DNA of 64,000 nt from Trichaptum fuscoviolaceum (Eukaryota > Basidiomycota > Agaricomycetes > Hymenochaetales > Trichaptaceae), in assembly GCA_910574455.1 (NCBI GenBank), contig CAJSYZ010000003.1:3161250-3225249 (forward strand), in the 5' to 3' direction. Below are positions 1 through 11,800 of this stretch, piece after piece (the stretch's first letter is position 1; each line of letters opens with the position of its first letter). A program made the translations under genes and the position numbers. The notes under the pieces are model-generated. The model was not told the origin of the DNA. It did no database searches and worked only from the letters and a program-made list of their open reading frames with translations.

Positions 1-3000
1 TATCGTCGGTTCCGTCGGTTCCGTCTTCCCAATTATCAGCGTCTTCGTCATACGCTTTTTCGCAGGTCGAATCTGCATCTATAACGTCAAAATACAAGGA
101 GAAGTCCCTGCCAGTGATACCCGATCCAACAAGTTCGGTGTTCTTTCTCGTATCGATATCTGTACTGGCATCGTAAGCTAGGAGGCGGGATCGAACCTTT
201 TCCCAGTTTGATTCAGTGAAGAAAGAGGGATTTGACAACAAGTTAACATAGTCGTCCGTATGAGGTTGCCACAGAGCGCTAGTGAAATACCACTCAGCGC
301 CGCCAAGTTCTTCTTTGATATTTTGCAACCGAGCCACCTGTTTATCAATGGCAACCTTGACCTATCCATGGGAAGATCAGCGAATAAGGACAATATAAGT
401 GCTGAAAAAAGTAGATACCGCTGTTGCCGCAAGGGCGAGGGCACCGATAGGCTTTCCTATGGTGTTTCTGTCCAGTATTTTATGCCGACCCATGGCCAAG
501 ACAATGTGTACGGACAACACTGAGACCACAAGGTCAGAGCAGAACAGTCCTTGCTTCTGTACATTTAGGGTCAATGCATGGACACAAAACGCGACAATAA
601 ACACTCTTTTACTTACCCTCTCCATACTATACCAGCTTTCCCATAGAAACGGTTCGGCTTTCTTCTTGTCAACTAGCGTCTGCAACGTCTTCACAATTGC
701 TTCGTTTTGCATTGACTTTAATTGTTCGCCGCTGATAAAACTGGCAACTGATTGCTCAGCTTTCTCAAAAAGTTTCTTGCGCCAGCTATCAGAGCATCTC
801 TGGGCCGCCTGAAATACGAGGATTGCATCTCAATTTGGTAAAGGTGACTTGGAGATAAGTTAGATTGACTCAACTAGAGAACAGATATCGGCGAACTGAG
901 TTTCGTAACTGAATTCCACAGAATCAAACACTTTCCCCCACAGTGAGCTGATGAGCTTATTGTCCGGAGTTTGCCATGGTGTGACGGACTTTCCAACTGC
1001 GCGAAATAGTGAAGGTAATAGAATATGAGTCCATCCTGCCTGAGTACCGGGAGGGAGACACTGGTTCGTCGCCCTTTTCCTGCCTGGCACGCGAGATCCT
1101 TCCCTTCCTTCATTTTGATCCTTGTCCTCAAGTCCCACTGATGTCTGCATATAAGTAAATCAGCAAAATATGTCATAGAAATGAATTTGATTCGACAAAC
1201 TGAGCTAGTAGTCCGAGAGACTTTGCGATGACCTTGATAAGCCCCAGTCACTAACACTTCGGGTCCGGGGGTGCAGGATGCTCTCGTCATTGCAAGGGAC
1301 GGTGCTCGAGGTGCTAACGACATCTTTCGACCACCAGACTATTAGTAAGAAAAAAAGGTGAATGTCTACATTTAGAGTGTATCAATCGACTCTCACTTAC
1401 TTCATTATCAGCCACCAGCGACTGCCTCTTGCGATTAGAGGTAGCGGATCCAAGCTCCGGCTGCAGCACGTCAGAAAGCTGTTATCCATGGCAAGTGAAC
1501 AGCTCGAAAAGAAGCACTTACTGTCATATCGGCCTCAGGCCGATAAGGAATGTCAGAGGGTTTCCTCTTCTTACTCAAGTCCTTTCCGCCTGATCAGATA
1601 CGAACTTAAAATGCCGGTTACCATAGAATTGACGCTTACTGTGGCACCGGCCTGTGTGTCCATGTCAGTCAACAATGACTTCTTGATCTTGACAGCCTTA
1701 TTAGCCTATTGAGATGGTTTAAAATAAGTAAACATAAAATGAAGGAATTCATTGCACGTGAAGGTAGAAGAATTACCACATTAACCTGAGAGTCGGTGTC
1801 TGGTGGCGACTTCCTCTTTCCGTTCTTTGTGACTGTGATGTCCTATTCATATTCACACATTAGCGCTCAACTTGAAGTGAAGAAGGAAACGAATAGTTGC
1901 CACAGGAGAGCACCGGAAGTGAGCCTACAGTGCATCGACACTCACACATACCTGTACACGGGGTTCCAAGGCTAGTGATTGCACCTTACAACCATAAATA
2001 AGGGGGGAACGAGAGAAGTTGAGATAAGATAGACTTACCGGTGCGCTAAGCTGCGAAATAGCAGTCCTCTTGTTTGCATCCTATCAAAATACCAATTCAG
2101 TAAGCAATGAAGGAAGGATGTACCATGAAGATCACTGTCTGGTACTCACCTGTCCACCTGGATTTATCTTGTTATTCTTATCCTCGAGTACGGGAAGGGA
2201 TTACTCAGTAGATTGAAAAAATGTAGAATGATATGACATCGCTTACCGTTGAAACCTGCGACCCGGAAAGAGTGTCACGCAATAACTTCCTTTTCTTCGA
2301 GTTGACGTTGCTGCTACCTCCATCCTGTTCATGAGACGGCAGTTGGCAGATAAACAATAACGAAGGAATATGAACAAACGGTCATGGAGCAACTGACATG
2401 AATCGAACAGTAATCAGTCGGACTCACACAAGCTTGAGCCGGCCTTGTTAGCCTCTTCGGATCGCTTCCCGCCCTATAAACAAGTTATTCAGACTGCATC
2501 TGCCATTCTAATGCTCCGTCAACTCACAACATTTGATTCCGAATCGACAAGATGTGCCTTCTGTTGCACGCTGATTGTGCTATTTTTTACACCATGATAG
2601 CTTGTAAGGGTTATTGTTTCTCCTTCATCCTCCCAGGGACTTAAGTTTTCATCATCTGGCAATTCGACGGTGTGTCTGGTGCAGCTTTGCGTCAGCAAGG
2701 CTCATAATATAGTGGTAGCAAAGACAAGAGCGTCAATGTTGCAGGTGAAGGATTTCCAACTTGAAGTTGGGTCTCGGCCCGGGAGCGTCACGGTAGTAGT
2801 AGCCTGAGTAGGTAGTCGGGATGATGATGATCATACTAGTATGAGTTTAATAATTGAGTCTAAATCAAGCTTCTCACTCACCATTACATCGACTTGACAG
2901 TACCAGATACTGATTCAGACGCAATGCAAGATTCAAACCTCAAACTCACAAATTGATCCTTTCTGAGTCTATCCCTGCCACTGGCACCTCAAGACCTCCA

Positions 3001-3975
3001 CCCTCTTCACCAATGAAAGTGGAATCATCTGTGTTGCGAAGCGCCCTGACAGGGCGTTTTGTCTTGTCGTTCCGCCTTGACGTAGCGGGCGAGTCTATTA
3101 TGTCCGTTTCTTCACCAGAAAGACTCTCGTTCGGTCCTGCAGGAGCGTGAAAGAATGCGTCGCTGGGAGTCACGGTGGCGGCAGACCTGGACATCTTTGC
3201 GGTCTGCACACATGTGCGAAATGGAAGTTCACCTTTGGAATCTTCTTTCCTAGCCTTTTTTGCAGGCTCCCTGTTTGGCTCATCCATACTCGCTGCTTCG
3301 CATTAAGGTGAGTCACAGTGTTCAACCTCCAAGCTTTGAGATCATCTAAAATGTATAGGCAATGTTACTCACGAATATCCAAGTCTTCGTTGTGTCCATC
3401 TTCACAACCCGATACGTCTTTAACATCGTTCTTCGAGTCTGTTTATGCCAGTTCAAATGATCTGTGTCATCACTGATCTAAAGTTGAAGACTTACTGCTA
3501 GCTTCGCCTTTTGGCTTTCTACGTCCACGTTTGCCAGTGAGTTTGGGCACTGTTGAGCCCATCTGGGTGCGTGTCTCAAGAGCCTTTGACAAGTTGTTTT
3601 CAAGCTCTACGGTCTCTAGCATCGCTGCTTCTTGGTTCTCTGCTGCAGTCACCTTCTTGCGAACCTTGTCAGCTGCCTCTTGTTCTTTTGCTGCCCGTTT
3701 TTGCTCCGCAGCGAGTTTTTTCCTCTCTTTCGCAACCGCGACTTGCTGGGCCGCAGCTCTCTGCGGAAGGCTGCCCGCTCTTCCTTCTGCTTTTCCTTCT
3801 CTTCCTTCTCCTTCAATGCCTCATCCCGCCTCTCTGCCTGCCGTACTTTCCTTTTCTCTTTTTCTTCCTTCTCCCGCAATATCTCCTCCTGTGTTCGTCT
3901 TGTTCTGAGTTGTCCAACGACTGCTCCGGGGTGCTTTTCGCTGTTCTTAGCTCTTGTCTGTCTTTGAGTTGACAT
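1..3975 (-). pseudogene. Plavaka-associated partner gene, copy 1 (frameshifted, cut by window edge)
   Basis: Minus-strand multi-exon gene starting at 3975, divergent from the Plavaka transposase. The N-terminus has an HPG motif followed by a long charged K/E/R/Q coiled coil. Middle exons are short and basic to acidic. A downstream exon (about 690-380) holds the EPFLWESW motif and a hydrophobic stretch around KQGLFCSDLVVSVLSVHIVL. The last exons leave the window at base 1. It is collinear with the copy at 31605-35917. Relative to that copy it has 2 extra bases near 3757-3762 that shift the coiled-coil frame, and a 1-base difference near 413. I recognise it as an Agaricomycete protein family commonly encoded divergently beside Plavaka transposases; its function is unknown. 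The exon map is approximate. Confidence 0.7.
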
Positions 3976-4256
3976 TTTGTGCAGTGTTTTGAGACTTGTA
4001 TGATGATAAGATGTGTCGAAGGTGCAAGTTCAAGATCAGGGAGGCGGGGGCGTCTATCTTAGACAAGTTGAAAATTTACGCCCACTACTAGTACCGTGAC
4101 TACTCTATGACTAATTTTAACTCAGGTTCAAGTTCACTGCCAGTGGCACTCCGAGTCCGAGTCACTGCCAGTGCTAGCAGCCTGCCAGTGCCAGTGAGGC
4201 TCAGCTGTGAGTCCCAATTGTCAACGTGTACTACTACTGAGGTTACATTCAAGTTG
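3976..4256. promoter_or_regulatory. Divergent intergenic region of Plavaka copy 1
   Basis: About 280 bp between the partner gene (minus) and the transposase ATG (plus), so probably a shared bidirectional promoter. Bases 4091-4240 consist almost entirely of the short quasi-palindromic words (CACTG/CAGTG, GACTC/GAGTC, TTCAA/TTGAA, TACTA/TAGTA families). This block aligns poorly with the equivalent region of copy 2 (35918-36160), although flanking sequence on both sides aligns well. Confidence 0.5.
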
Positions 4257-6661
4257 ATGCCAGCGACACGGAAAAAAGCACGATCCCTTTCATTTTCCAC
4301 CAACTATTCGATGCACCTTGCCCGGCTGTAGTAGGACGTTCAAGAGTCAATCTGGAAGAGCAAGACATGAATATTCAGCTCATCCGACGTCATTCTTGGC
4401 AAGTTCTTCTGCCTGTGGTCACGAATATGAATCGTCACCTATTCGACCCATACGAGCTCCAAGTCCTCAACTTGGAGCTCTCCTGAGGTCGTCCGAACTT
4501 CCAACAGAGGGTCATTCTGAGAGCGGCTCTGACTCCTACGATTACGATATTTCCATGCTTACACAGGATATCTCGATGCTCAGTATAGGCCGAGACGAGC
4601 TGCTTCAAGATTTGGACAGACCTCATTCTCTGTCCCATTCTGTCACCGGAAGTGACAGTGGCCGTTCTGAAGACTTGGATTCCGACATTGGAGATTATAA
4701 GGAGAGTGAGGATAACTTGAAGGTGTATCACAGATACTTGAATGGTGCGCGCCAAATTAATTGTTCCCGGTTTACTGTAGCATTTTGACACCAAACATTG
4801 TGCAGCCACTCCATGCGATACAGAAGGGAACTTCTTAGAATATGAAGACTCACCCGCTCCGCGAAACGAATCTGCGTCAAATGACTGGTTTCCCTATTCG
4901 TGTCGAGCAGATTTTGAGCTCGCAGATTTTCTCTATCGAGAAGAGCAAATGTCTGCTGGGAACATAACAAAGCTTCTGGGAATCATGAAGGCTTATCAGC
5001 TGATTCAGGCGGCGGAGAATGTAAAATCTTGCGGATGTTCCAAATTGGATGCGACAGAGCCTGACGATGACTTAGATCTGGGTTCAACTAGTACGCTACT
5101 CAATGGAGACGCGCAAAAAATGTATAACGTCATTGATGCTACGAAAGTCGGTGATGTGTCTTGGAAATCCTTTAGTAACTTCTACACAGACGACAATGGC
5201 CAAAAGGTGACAAATGAGAACACCGAGTCATGGAAGAGGAAAGAATATGATGTTTGGTATCGGGATCCTTTGGAAGTGATCCGGAATTTGGTGGATAATC
5301 CAGCTTTGGAAGGCGAATTCGACTATGTCCCGTTTCGTGAGTATCAGCCGAAGGAGGACTCTGATGACAACAAAGAACGAGTCTTCAGAAACTACATGTC
5401 CGGAAACTTTGCTTGGGAACAGGCTGTAAGTCATGAATCATGCAGCATTCAAAGTTGGAAGAAGTGTATTGATAATCCTTGACTTAGAACAAAATCTTCG
5501 CCGAAGATAAAGCGGTCCATGGGTCTATGTTCGTTCCGGTCATCTTAGGGAGCGACAAGACAACAGTCTCCGTTGGAACTGGCAACAACGAATATTATCC
5601 ATTATATCTTTCAATAGGAAATGTATCTAACAAGGCCCGGCGGTCCCAAAAGCTGAATACAGTCCAGCTCGTAGCATTTCTAGCAATACCAAAGAGTGTG
5701 TGTCAAAAACTGAGCTATTCATTTGTGTTCAAGTTCTGATGCTTTGCAGCTGAATGGCAGTATGAAAAGTCAGATGACTTCCGTCGCTTTAGACATCAAA
5801 TCTTTCATTCATCTATATCAAGAATCTTGAGTCCACTGAAGACAGCAATGTCCATAAACAATGAACAAACCATTCTCCGGTGCCCTGATGGTCACTTGCG
5901 TAGGTCAGTTCTCGGACTCGGCTCGTATATAGCCGATTATCCGGAACAGGTGAGTCTATGCGCAATATGCACTGGATGGTGCTGCAAGTAAGTATTGTCC
6001 TTTCCAAAAATCACATCCAACTCGAGTTAGAGAAAATGACTTACTGTGGCCATATAGATGTACATCACCTCACAAGAATCTAGATAATCCGGAATTTGTT
6101 ACAAATCCTCGAACAAAAGAGCTACACGAACGATTGATAGAACAGGTGGATGACAACAGCATAAGTAGAGCAACGGTTCGAAAAGAGTATGGGTTCCACC
6201 AAGATATTGTGGTAAGTGTTCTAAACTCTCCATACAATGTGAGCTGACCACGACTATGCTCCATAGCCCTTCACCAATGACTTTCCACGTGCAGATATAT
6301 GCGATCTCATTTCTCCGGACCTACTGCACCAAATGATCAAAGGCGTATTTAAGGATCACCTTGTTGAGTGGATTTGCCAGAGCTTGACCACGACAGAGCT
6401 GGACGTTGTGGATAAAAGGTGCTGTTTTTTCACAAGTTGTTTAATGTGAATACTGCTGCTAATCTCCGCGTAGAATCAGAGTTGCTGCTCCTTTTCCTGG
6501 ACTTCGCAGATTTCCCGAAGGCCGAGGCTTCAAGCAATGGACAGGCAATGATTCTAAGGCACTTATGAAAGTATATGACCTTTCTGTCTTGTTCGAGGCG
6601 GTGGTTTGCTGATATTTGATGCAACTTGCTTAGGTGTATCTTCCGGCTATGTGGGCATTGC

Positions 6662-7491
6662 TGTCGAGATCCCAGGCCCCTTTTCTCATTTCCCGCACTT
6701 TCCCGCCAAGGATCCCGACATGAGCAGACAATCCCGCGGGGAGAATCCCGCCATTGGATTCCCCGCGCGAAACCCCTTTCCCGACTCGCACGATCCCCCG
6801 CAAGATCCCCCGCTCACGTGACCTATCCCGCACCATCGTCCCGACCACCATGCACGCATACACACATTCATTTACGACGACCCGCCACGGCACACGTACA
6901 TTCACTTATCAACATACGCTCATTAATCCGTTAGTACCTCAAGGTGACGACCTGCAACAGTCTGGCATACCTAGTCTGGCTAGTCGCGGCCCCGGACCGG
7001 ACGCTGACGTCCACGGACAGGCCGTAGCCATCTGGAGAGACGGGATAGACATGCCTAGCAGTGCGGTCGTAGCATGTATCGTTTGTAGTAGATAGGTGCG
7101 CATTGCGCAAGGACACTTAGCGTAGATTAACTATACAGTCTTTACGAAGTAGATAAATAGCTGTAGGCATCGTAAGGAGCACCCCACTTTTGACCTCTTG
7201 TGGAGTGCTTCCTTAGGTGCGATCTCTCTCTTTTCTCCTGTGTAGTTAGTTGCGCAATACTTACTTGTGGAGTGCTTCCTTAGGGATCCGCTTACTTGAC
7301 GTTCAAAGCAGTGAAGAGTCCTAGCTGGCCTTGAGAATCCCGCGACGCGCCTGGATAGAATCCCGCGCGTTTCCCGCCCGAATTCCCACGCTCGTTCCCA
7401 GTCGCGAATCCAGATTCCCGAACGCGGGTTCTTGTCGTGAATTCCAGTTTCCCGAAACTGTTTCCCGCTACAATTCCCGACGGTCGTAACA
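6662..7491 (+). repeat. 5' LTR of the chromovirus
   Basis: Starts TGTCGAGATCCC and ends GGTCGTAACA. Both ends are dense in [A/T]TCCCG motifs (about a dozen in the first 190 bp and about eight in the last 150 bp). A TATA-like GATAAATAG lies at 7152-7160, about 30 bp before 7186, the likely start of the R region. A 17-bp direct repeat (GTGGAGTGCTTCCTTAG) occurs twice, around 7200 and 7266. Target duplication ATTGC lies immediately upstream. Confidence 0.97.
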
Positions 7492-7493
7492 TT

Positions 7494-7504
7494 AGGTCAA
7501 AAGT
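7494..7504 (+). promoter_or_regulatory. Predicted self-priming primer-binding site
   Basis: AGGTCAAAAGT starts 2 bases after the 5' LTR. It is the exact reverse complement of ACTTTTGACCT at 7186-7196 inside the LTR, and pairing stops at both ends, giving exactly 11 nt. In the Tf1 retrotransposon the first 11 nt of the mRNA fold back to prime at such a site. No tRNA-type PBS beginning TGG was seen directly after the LTR. That this element self-primes is inference. Confidence 0.7.
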
Positions 7505-7580
7505 CCTGGCTCACCGCCGCTCGGACTCGACACCCTCACGCTCTTTACTTCTACCCCCGCACCCGTACCGCCGACCCGCG

Positions 7581-8789
7581 ATGTCGTCCCACCAGGAATG
7601 GGGAGGACTCGCAGACACCTTCGCTTTCCCGTCCCCTAGCTCCTCGATGGAGGATGACAAACTCCAGCCCATCCTTGATCGCCTCGACACCCTCGAAAAG
7701 CGCTACTCCAAGCTAGTCAACGAACACAATCAGGTCCAGAACACAGTCGCCCAGCTCAAGCACGCCAACCGGGCGTTAGAAGCCCAAATCGCGAGTCAGC
7801 CCGCCTCCCCGTCTGGGGGCGGAGCCGGGCTCAAGATGAAGCTTCCCGACACCTTCGAAGGCGAACGAGCCAAGCTGGAGAACTGGATTCACCAGATTAA
7901 GCTCTACCTGTTCGGACAACATCCGGGACTAGACGAAACCCGCAAGGTCGCATTTGCTCTGATGCTACTGCGGGGGCCGGCGCAAGACTGGGCACGACCC
8001 ATTCTAGATCGACTCCAGGACATCCCGACACCGCCAGAAGCCGCCAGCCTGGAGGCCCTGTTCGCCGCCCTTCGCGCCTCTTACGGGGAAATCGATGCAG
8101 ACAAAGCCGCAGCCGACAAACTGATGCGCCTACGCCAGACAGGAACGGTCGCCGAGTTTGCATCGCAATTCCGTGCCCTCCAAGCCCTCACCGGGTGGCC
8201 CAAGGACGCAACGACGGATGTCATCTACCTCGACATGTTCCGGAAGGGACTCAAAGACCAGGTTCGCCAGCACATCGCCAGCACAGAGGCGAAGGATATG
8301 AAATTCGATGCCTACGTCAACTGGGTTTCCGAGACGGACGAGAAGCTAAGGCTCGCACACGCCTATGGACCAGTATCAAAGCCAGCGGCTACGCCCCGAA
8401 GCAATCCCGGCACCACTAGTTCAGCTCCGCGTACGATCCCGACTGCGGGCGCAAGCTCGACGAAGGATCCCAACGCAATGGAGATTGACAGGGTGCGCCG
8501 GGAGCGCAGGAGTAAGGGACTATGCTACTACTGCGGAGAGAAAGACCATTTGGTGAGCGATTGCCCAACGCGACCGCCATCCCGAAACCTAAAGGCGACG
8601 AAATCCACGTCCCCGTCGAGCCCCTCGCCCCCCGCGCTCCAGTCGTTCGAAGAAACGCTCAAACGTATGGCGGAACAGTACGTCCAGAATGTGCAGCAGT
8701 CCGTGCTACAGAACGCATTCGCCGCCATGACGCCCGCCGCCAAGAACGTTCATAATCCCGAAGCCCCGCCCCCAGCGGATTTTCAGTAG
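7581..8789 (+). CDS. gag: Chromovirus Gag
   Basis: Capsid and nucleocapsid polyprotein of about 402 residues that packages the element's RNA. The start is taken at ATG 7581 (MSSHQEWGG), although the frame is open upstream to 7437. A coiled-coil segment (KRYSKLVNEHNQVQ...LEAQI) is followed by a retrotransposon Gag domain (FEGERAKLENWIHQIKLYL...ALMLLRGPAQDW) and one CCHC zinc knuckle, CYYCGEKDHLVSDC, near residue 315. The stop at 8787-8789 lies in a region where the pol frame (-1) is also open, so pol is probably reached by -1 frameshifting; this is inference. Confidence 0.93.
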   Translation: MSSHQEWGGLADTFAFPSPSSSMEDDKLQPILDRLDTLEKRYSKLVNEHNQVQNTVAQLKHANRALEAQIASQPASPSGGGAGLKMKLPDTFEGERAKLENWIHQIKLYLFGQHPGLDETRKVAFALMLLRGPAQDWARPILDRLQDIPTPPEAASLEALFAALRASYGEIDADKAAADKLMRLRQTGTVAEFASQFRALQALTGWPKDATTDVIYLDMFRKGLKDQVRQHIASTEAKDMKFDAYVNWVSETDEKLRLAHAYGPVSKPAATPRSNPGTTSSAPRTIPTAGASSTKDPNAMEIDRVRRERRSKGLCYYCGEKDHLVSDCPTRPPSRNLKATKSTSPSSPSPPALQSFEETLKRMAEQYVQNVQQSVLQNAFAAMTPAAKNVHNPEAPPPADFQ

Positions 8790-8830
8790 GGTCGTATTGC
8801 TCAGTCGCGCCCTATACGACCCAACCGCCC

Positions 8831-11800
8831 TTGTGGCCGAAGAACTCTCTTAATAATGGTCCCTTGTATTTAACCATCTCTACAATAGACCGTCGTCTTC
8901 GACGACATTTGAAGTTCCCGGTACAGGTTAGCGACGGAAAAACGGATGCCTTAGCCACAGTAATGTTAGACAGCGGTGCGTCGGGAACTTTCATAAATTC
9001 CCGCTACGTTTCGCGACACGGACTCCAGACTCGGGAATTGGTAATCCCGATACTTTTGCGCAACGCGGACAATTCCCCGAACGCGATTGGACGCATCACC
9101 AAGGAAGTAGTCCTCAACGTCGAGATGAAGGGACACTTAGAACAGTTGACCATGGCCGTCGCGGATATTGGCGACGACGATATTATCATGGGGATCGACT
9201 GGTTGCGGCACCATAACCCAACCATTGACTGGACCAACGATGTGGTCGACCTCAACCGCTGCCCACCTCAGTGTGACAACCAGCAACGCCTGGTCCCGCT
9301 TCCCCGCCTCGCCATAGCAGAAGAAGTCGAGACCCCCTGGGGGCCCGACAGGACCCAGGCCGAATGGGAAGCTGTCCCACCCGGATTTCGGTACTCAGAA
9401 AAATATTGGGACCAGTACCACGACGCTGAATCCTACTTCGTCACGACGGACGACCACTTCGCGTACAAAATTGCCGCCTCGTACACCCACTCCCAGGCCA
9501 TCGCTGAGAAGTCAGCAGTGAAGGAAGGCGAGAAAACCTTCGAGGAACTAGTTCCCCCCGAATTTCGTGAGTTTGCCGACGTTTTCTCGAAAGTTGAATC
9601 CGAAAGGCTTCCACTACGCAAGCCGTATGATCACGCCATAGATTTAGAACCCGGGAAGGTTCCCCCGTACAGCAAAATCTATCCGTTGGCCCCGGCCGAA
9701 CGCGACGCCCTTCGCGAATTCGTTGACGAAAACCTGCGCAAAGGGTACATACGACCTTCGAAATCCCCTGCAGCGGCTCCCGTCTTCTTTATCAAGAAAA
9801 AGGACGGAACCTTGCGCATGGTAGTCGATTACCGACGACTGAACGATATCACGGTCAAGAATCGATACCCGCTTCCCCTCACGATGGAACTCGTAGACGC
9901 ACTGCAAAAGGCGAAGGTTTTCACGACGTTAGATTTGCGATGGGGCTACCACAACGTGCGACTGAAGCAAGGCGACGAGTGGAAGGCCGCATTTCGGACT
10001 CAGGCAGGACATTTCGAACCAACGGTGATGACATTCGGGCTCACGAATGCCCCGGCGACCTTCCAGCATATGATGAACGATATCTTCAAAGATCTCATTG
10101 GAGTATACGTGATCATCTATCTTGACGACTTGCTAATCTTTTCCGAAGATGAATCGCAGCACGAGGAACACGTACGGGAAGTCCTTAAGCGGCTGCGCGA
10201 AAACGACTTGTTCTGTAAACCCGAAAAGTGCAAATTCAAACAGACTTCCGTCGAGTATCTCGGGATGATTATTTCGCAGGGAAAGGTGGCGATGGATCCC
10301 GCCAAGGTACAGGCGGTCCTCGACTGGCCTACCCCGAAAAAGGTGAAAGACATTCAAGCCTTCCTCGGGTTCGCGAATTTCTATCGACGCTTCATTCGGG
10401 ATTTCTCGCACATCGTCAAACCGCTCACGACGCTGCTGAAGAAGGACGTTCGCTGGGCCTGGACAGAAAACCAGCAGTTCGCCTTCGACTATCTCAAGCG
10501 CATGTTCACGACCGCCCCCGTCCTGATGATGCCAGACATGTCGCGACAATTCATCGTGGAATGCGACGCCTCTGATTTCGCGACCGGCGCGGTCTTGTCC
10601 CAGGAAGGCGACGACGGGCTGATACATCCGGTCGCCTTTTTCTCGAAATCCCTCAACGATGCGGAACGCAACTACGAGATTTATGACAAGGAGCTACTCG
10701 CGATTATTCGAGCTCTTGACGAGTGGCGACATTATCTCGAAGGTGCGAGTCATAAACTCGATATCGTGTCTGACCACAAGAATCTGCTATATTTCTCTGA
10801 ATCCCGAACGCTGACGCGACGCCAAGCCCGGTGGAGTCTGTTCCTCACCCGCTTCGATTTTACGATTCGCCATCGCCCAGGGCGACTCGGGGGCAAACCC
10901 GACGCCATGTCACGACGCGTCGATCTTCAACCCGAAGGCGAAGACAACACGGGACGGACCCTCCTGACCCCCGAAATGTTTCGACTAAAGGCAATTCGTC
11001 GGGGAATGACGCAGGTACACGGGGATCAGGCCCTCCTACGACGCATTCGTAAGTCAGATCAATATGAAGACGAACTGGTGGACGCGATCGAGCTGGTCAA
11101 GTCCAAGGCGCCTCGAGTCCTGACCAAGGAACTTGAGGACTGGAGCACCGAGGAAGGCCTCATCCTGTACCAGGGTAAGGTTTACGTCCCGAAAGACGAG
11201 ACCATTCGCCGGGATGTGGTGAAGACTTACCACGACAGTCTCCCCGCCGGACATCCTGGACGTTGGAAAACGTTTGAGATGGTAAGCCGCAACTACTGGT
11301 GGCCCGGGATGTCTAACTTCGTAGAACGATACGTTTCGGGATGCGATACCTGTGCACGCACGAAGAACCGATCCCCAACGCCCGGTAGGACTCCTGCAAC
11401 CGAACGAAATCCCGCAGGGCCCCTGGCAGGCGATTTCGTGCGATTTCATCACCCAGCTCCCCCGATCTGGGGATTACGACGCAATTTTCGTGGTGGTCGA
11501 CCGTCTCACCAAGCAAGCGCATTTTATCCCGACCACGTCTGATGTCGATGCACCGGAAACCGCAGAACTCTTCCTGCAACACGTCTGGAAGCTGCACGGA
11601 ACCCCCCGCCAGATCATATCCGACCGCGGACCACAGTTTGTCGCGCAGTTCATAAAAGCCCTTTTTTCCCGACTTGGTATCAAGGGTACCACGTCGACTG
11701 CGTATCACCCGCAGACGGATGGGCAAACCGAAAGGGTAAACCAAGAGTTGGAACAATATTTACGGGCTTTCATAGATACACGACAAGAAAACTGGGCCGG

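Noticed and set aside
11352..11400. Programmed frameshift between two halves of pol
   Set aside because: The break lies between the integrase zinc-binding region and the DDE core, where no known Ty3 element shifts frame; a one-base indel is simpler.
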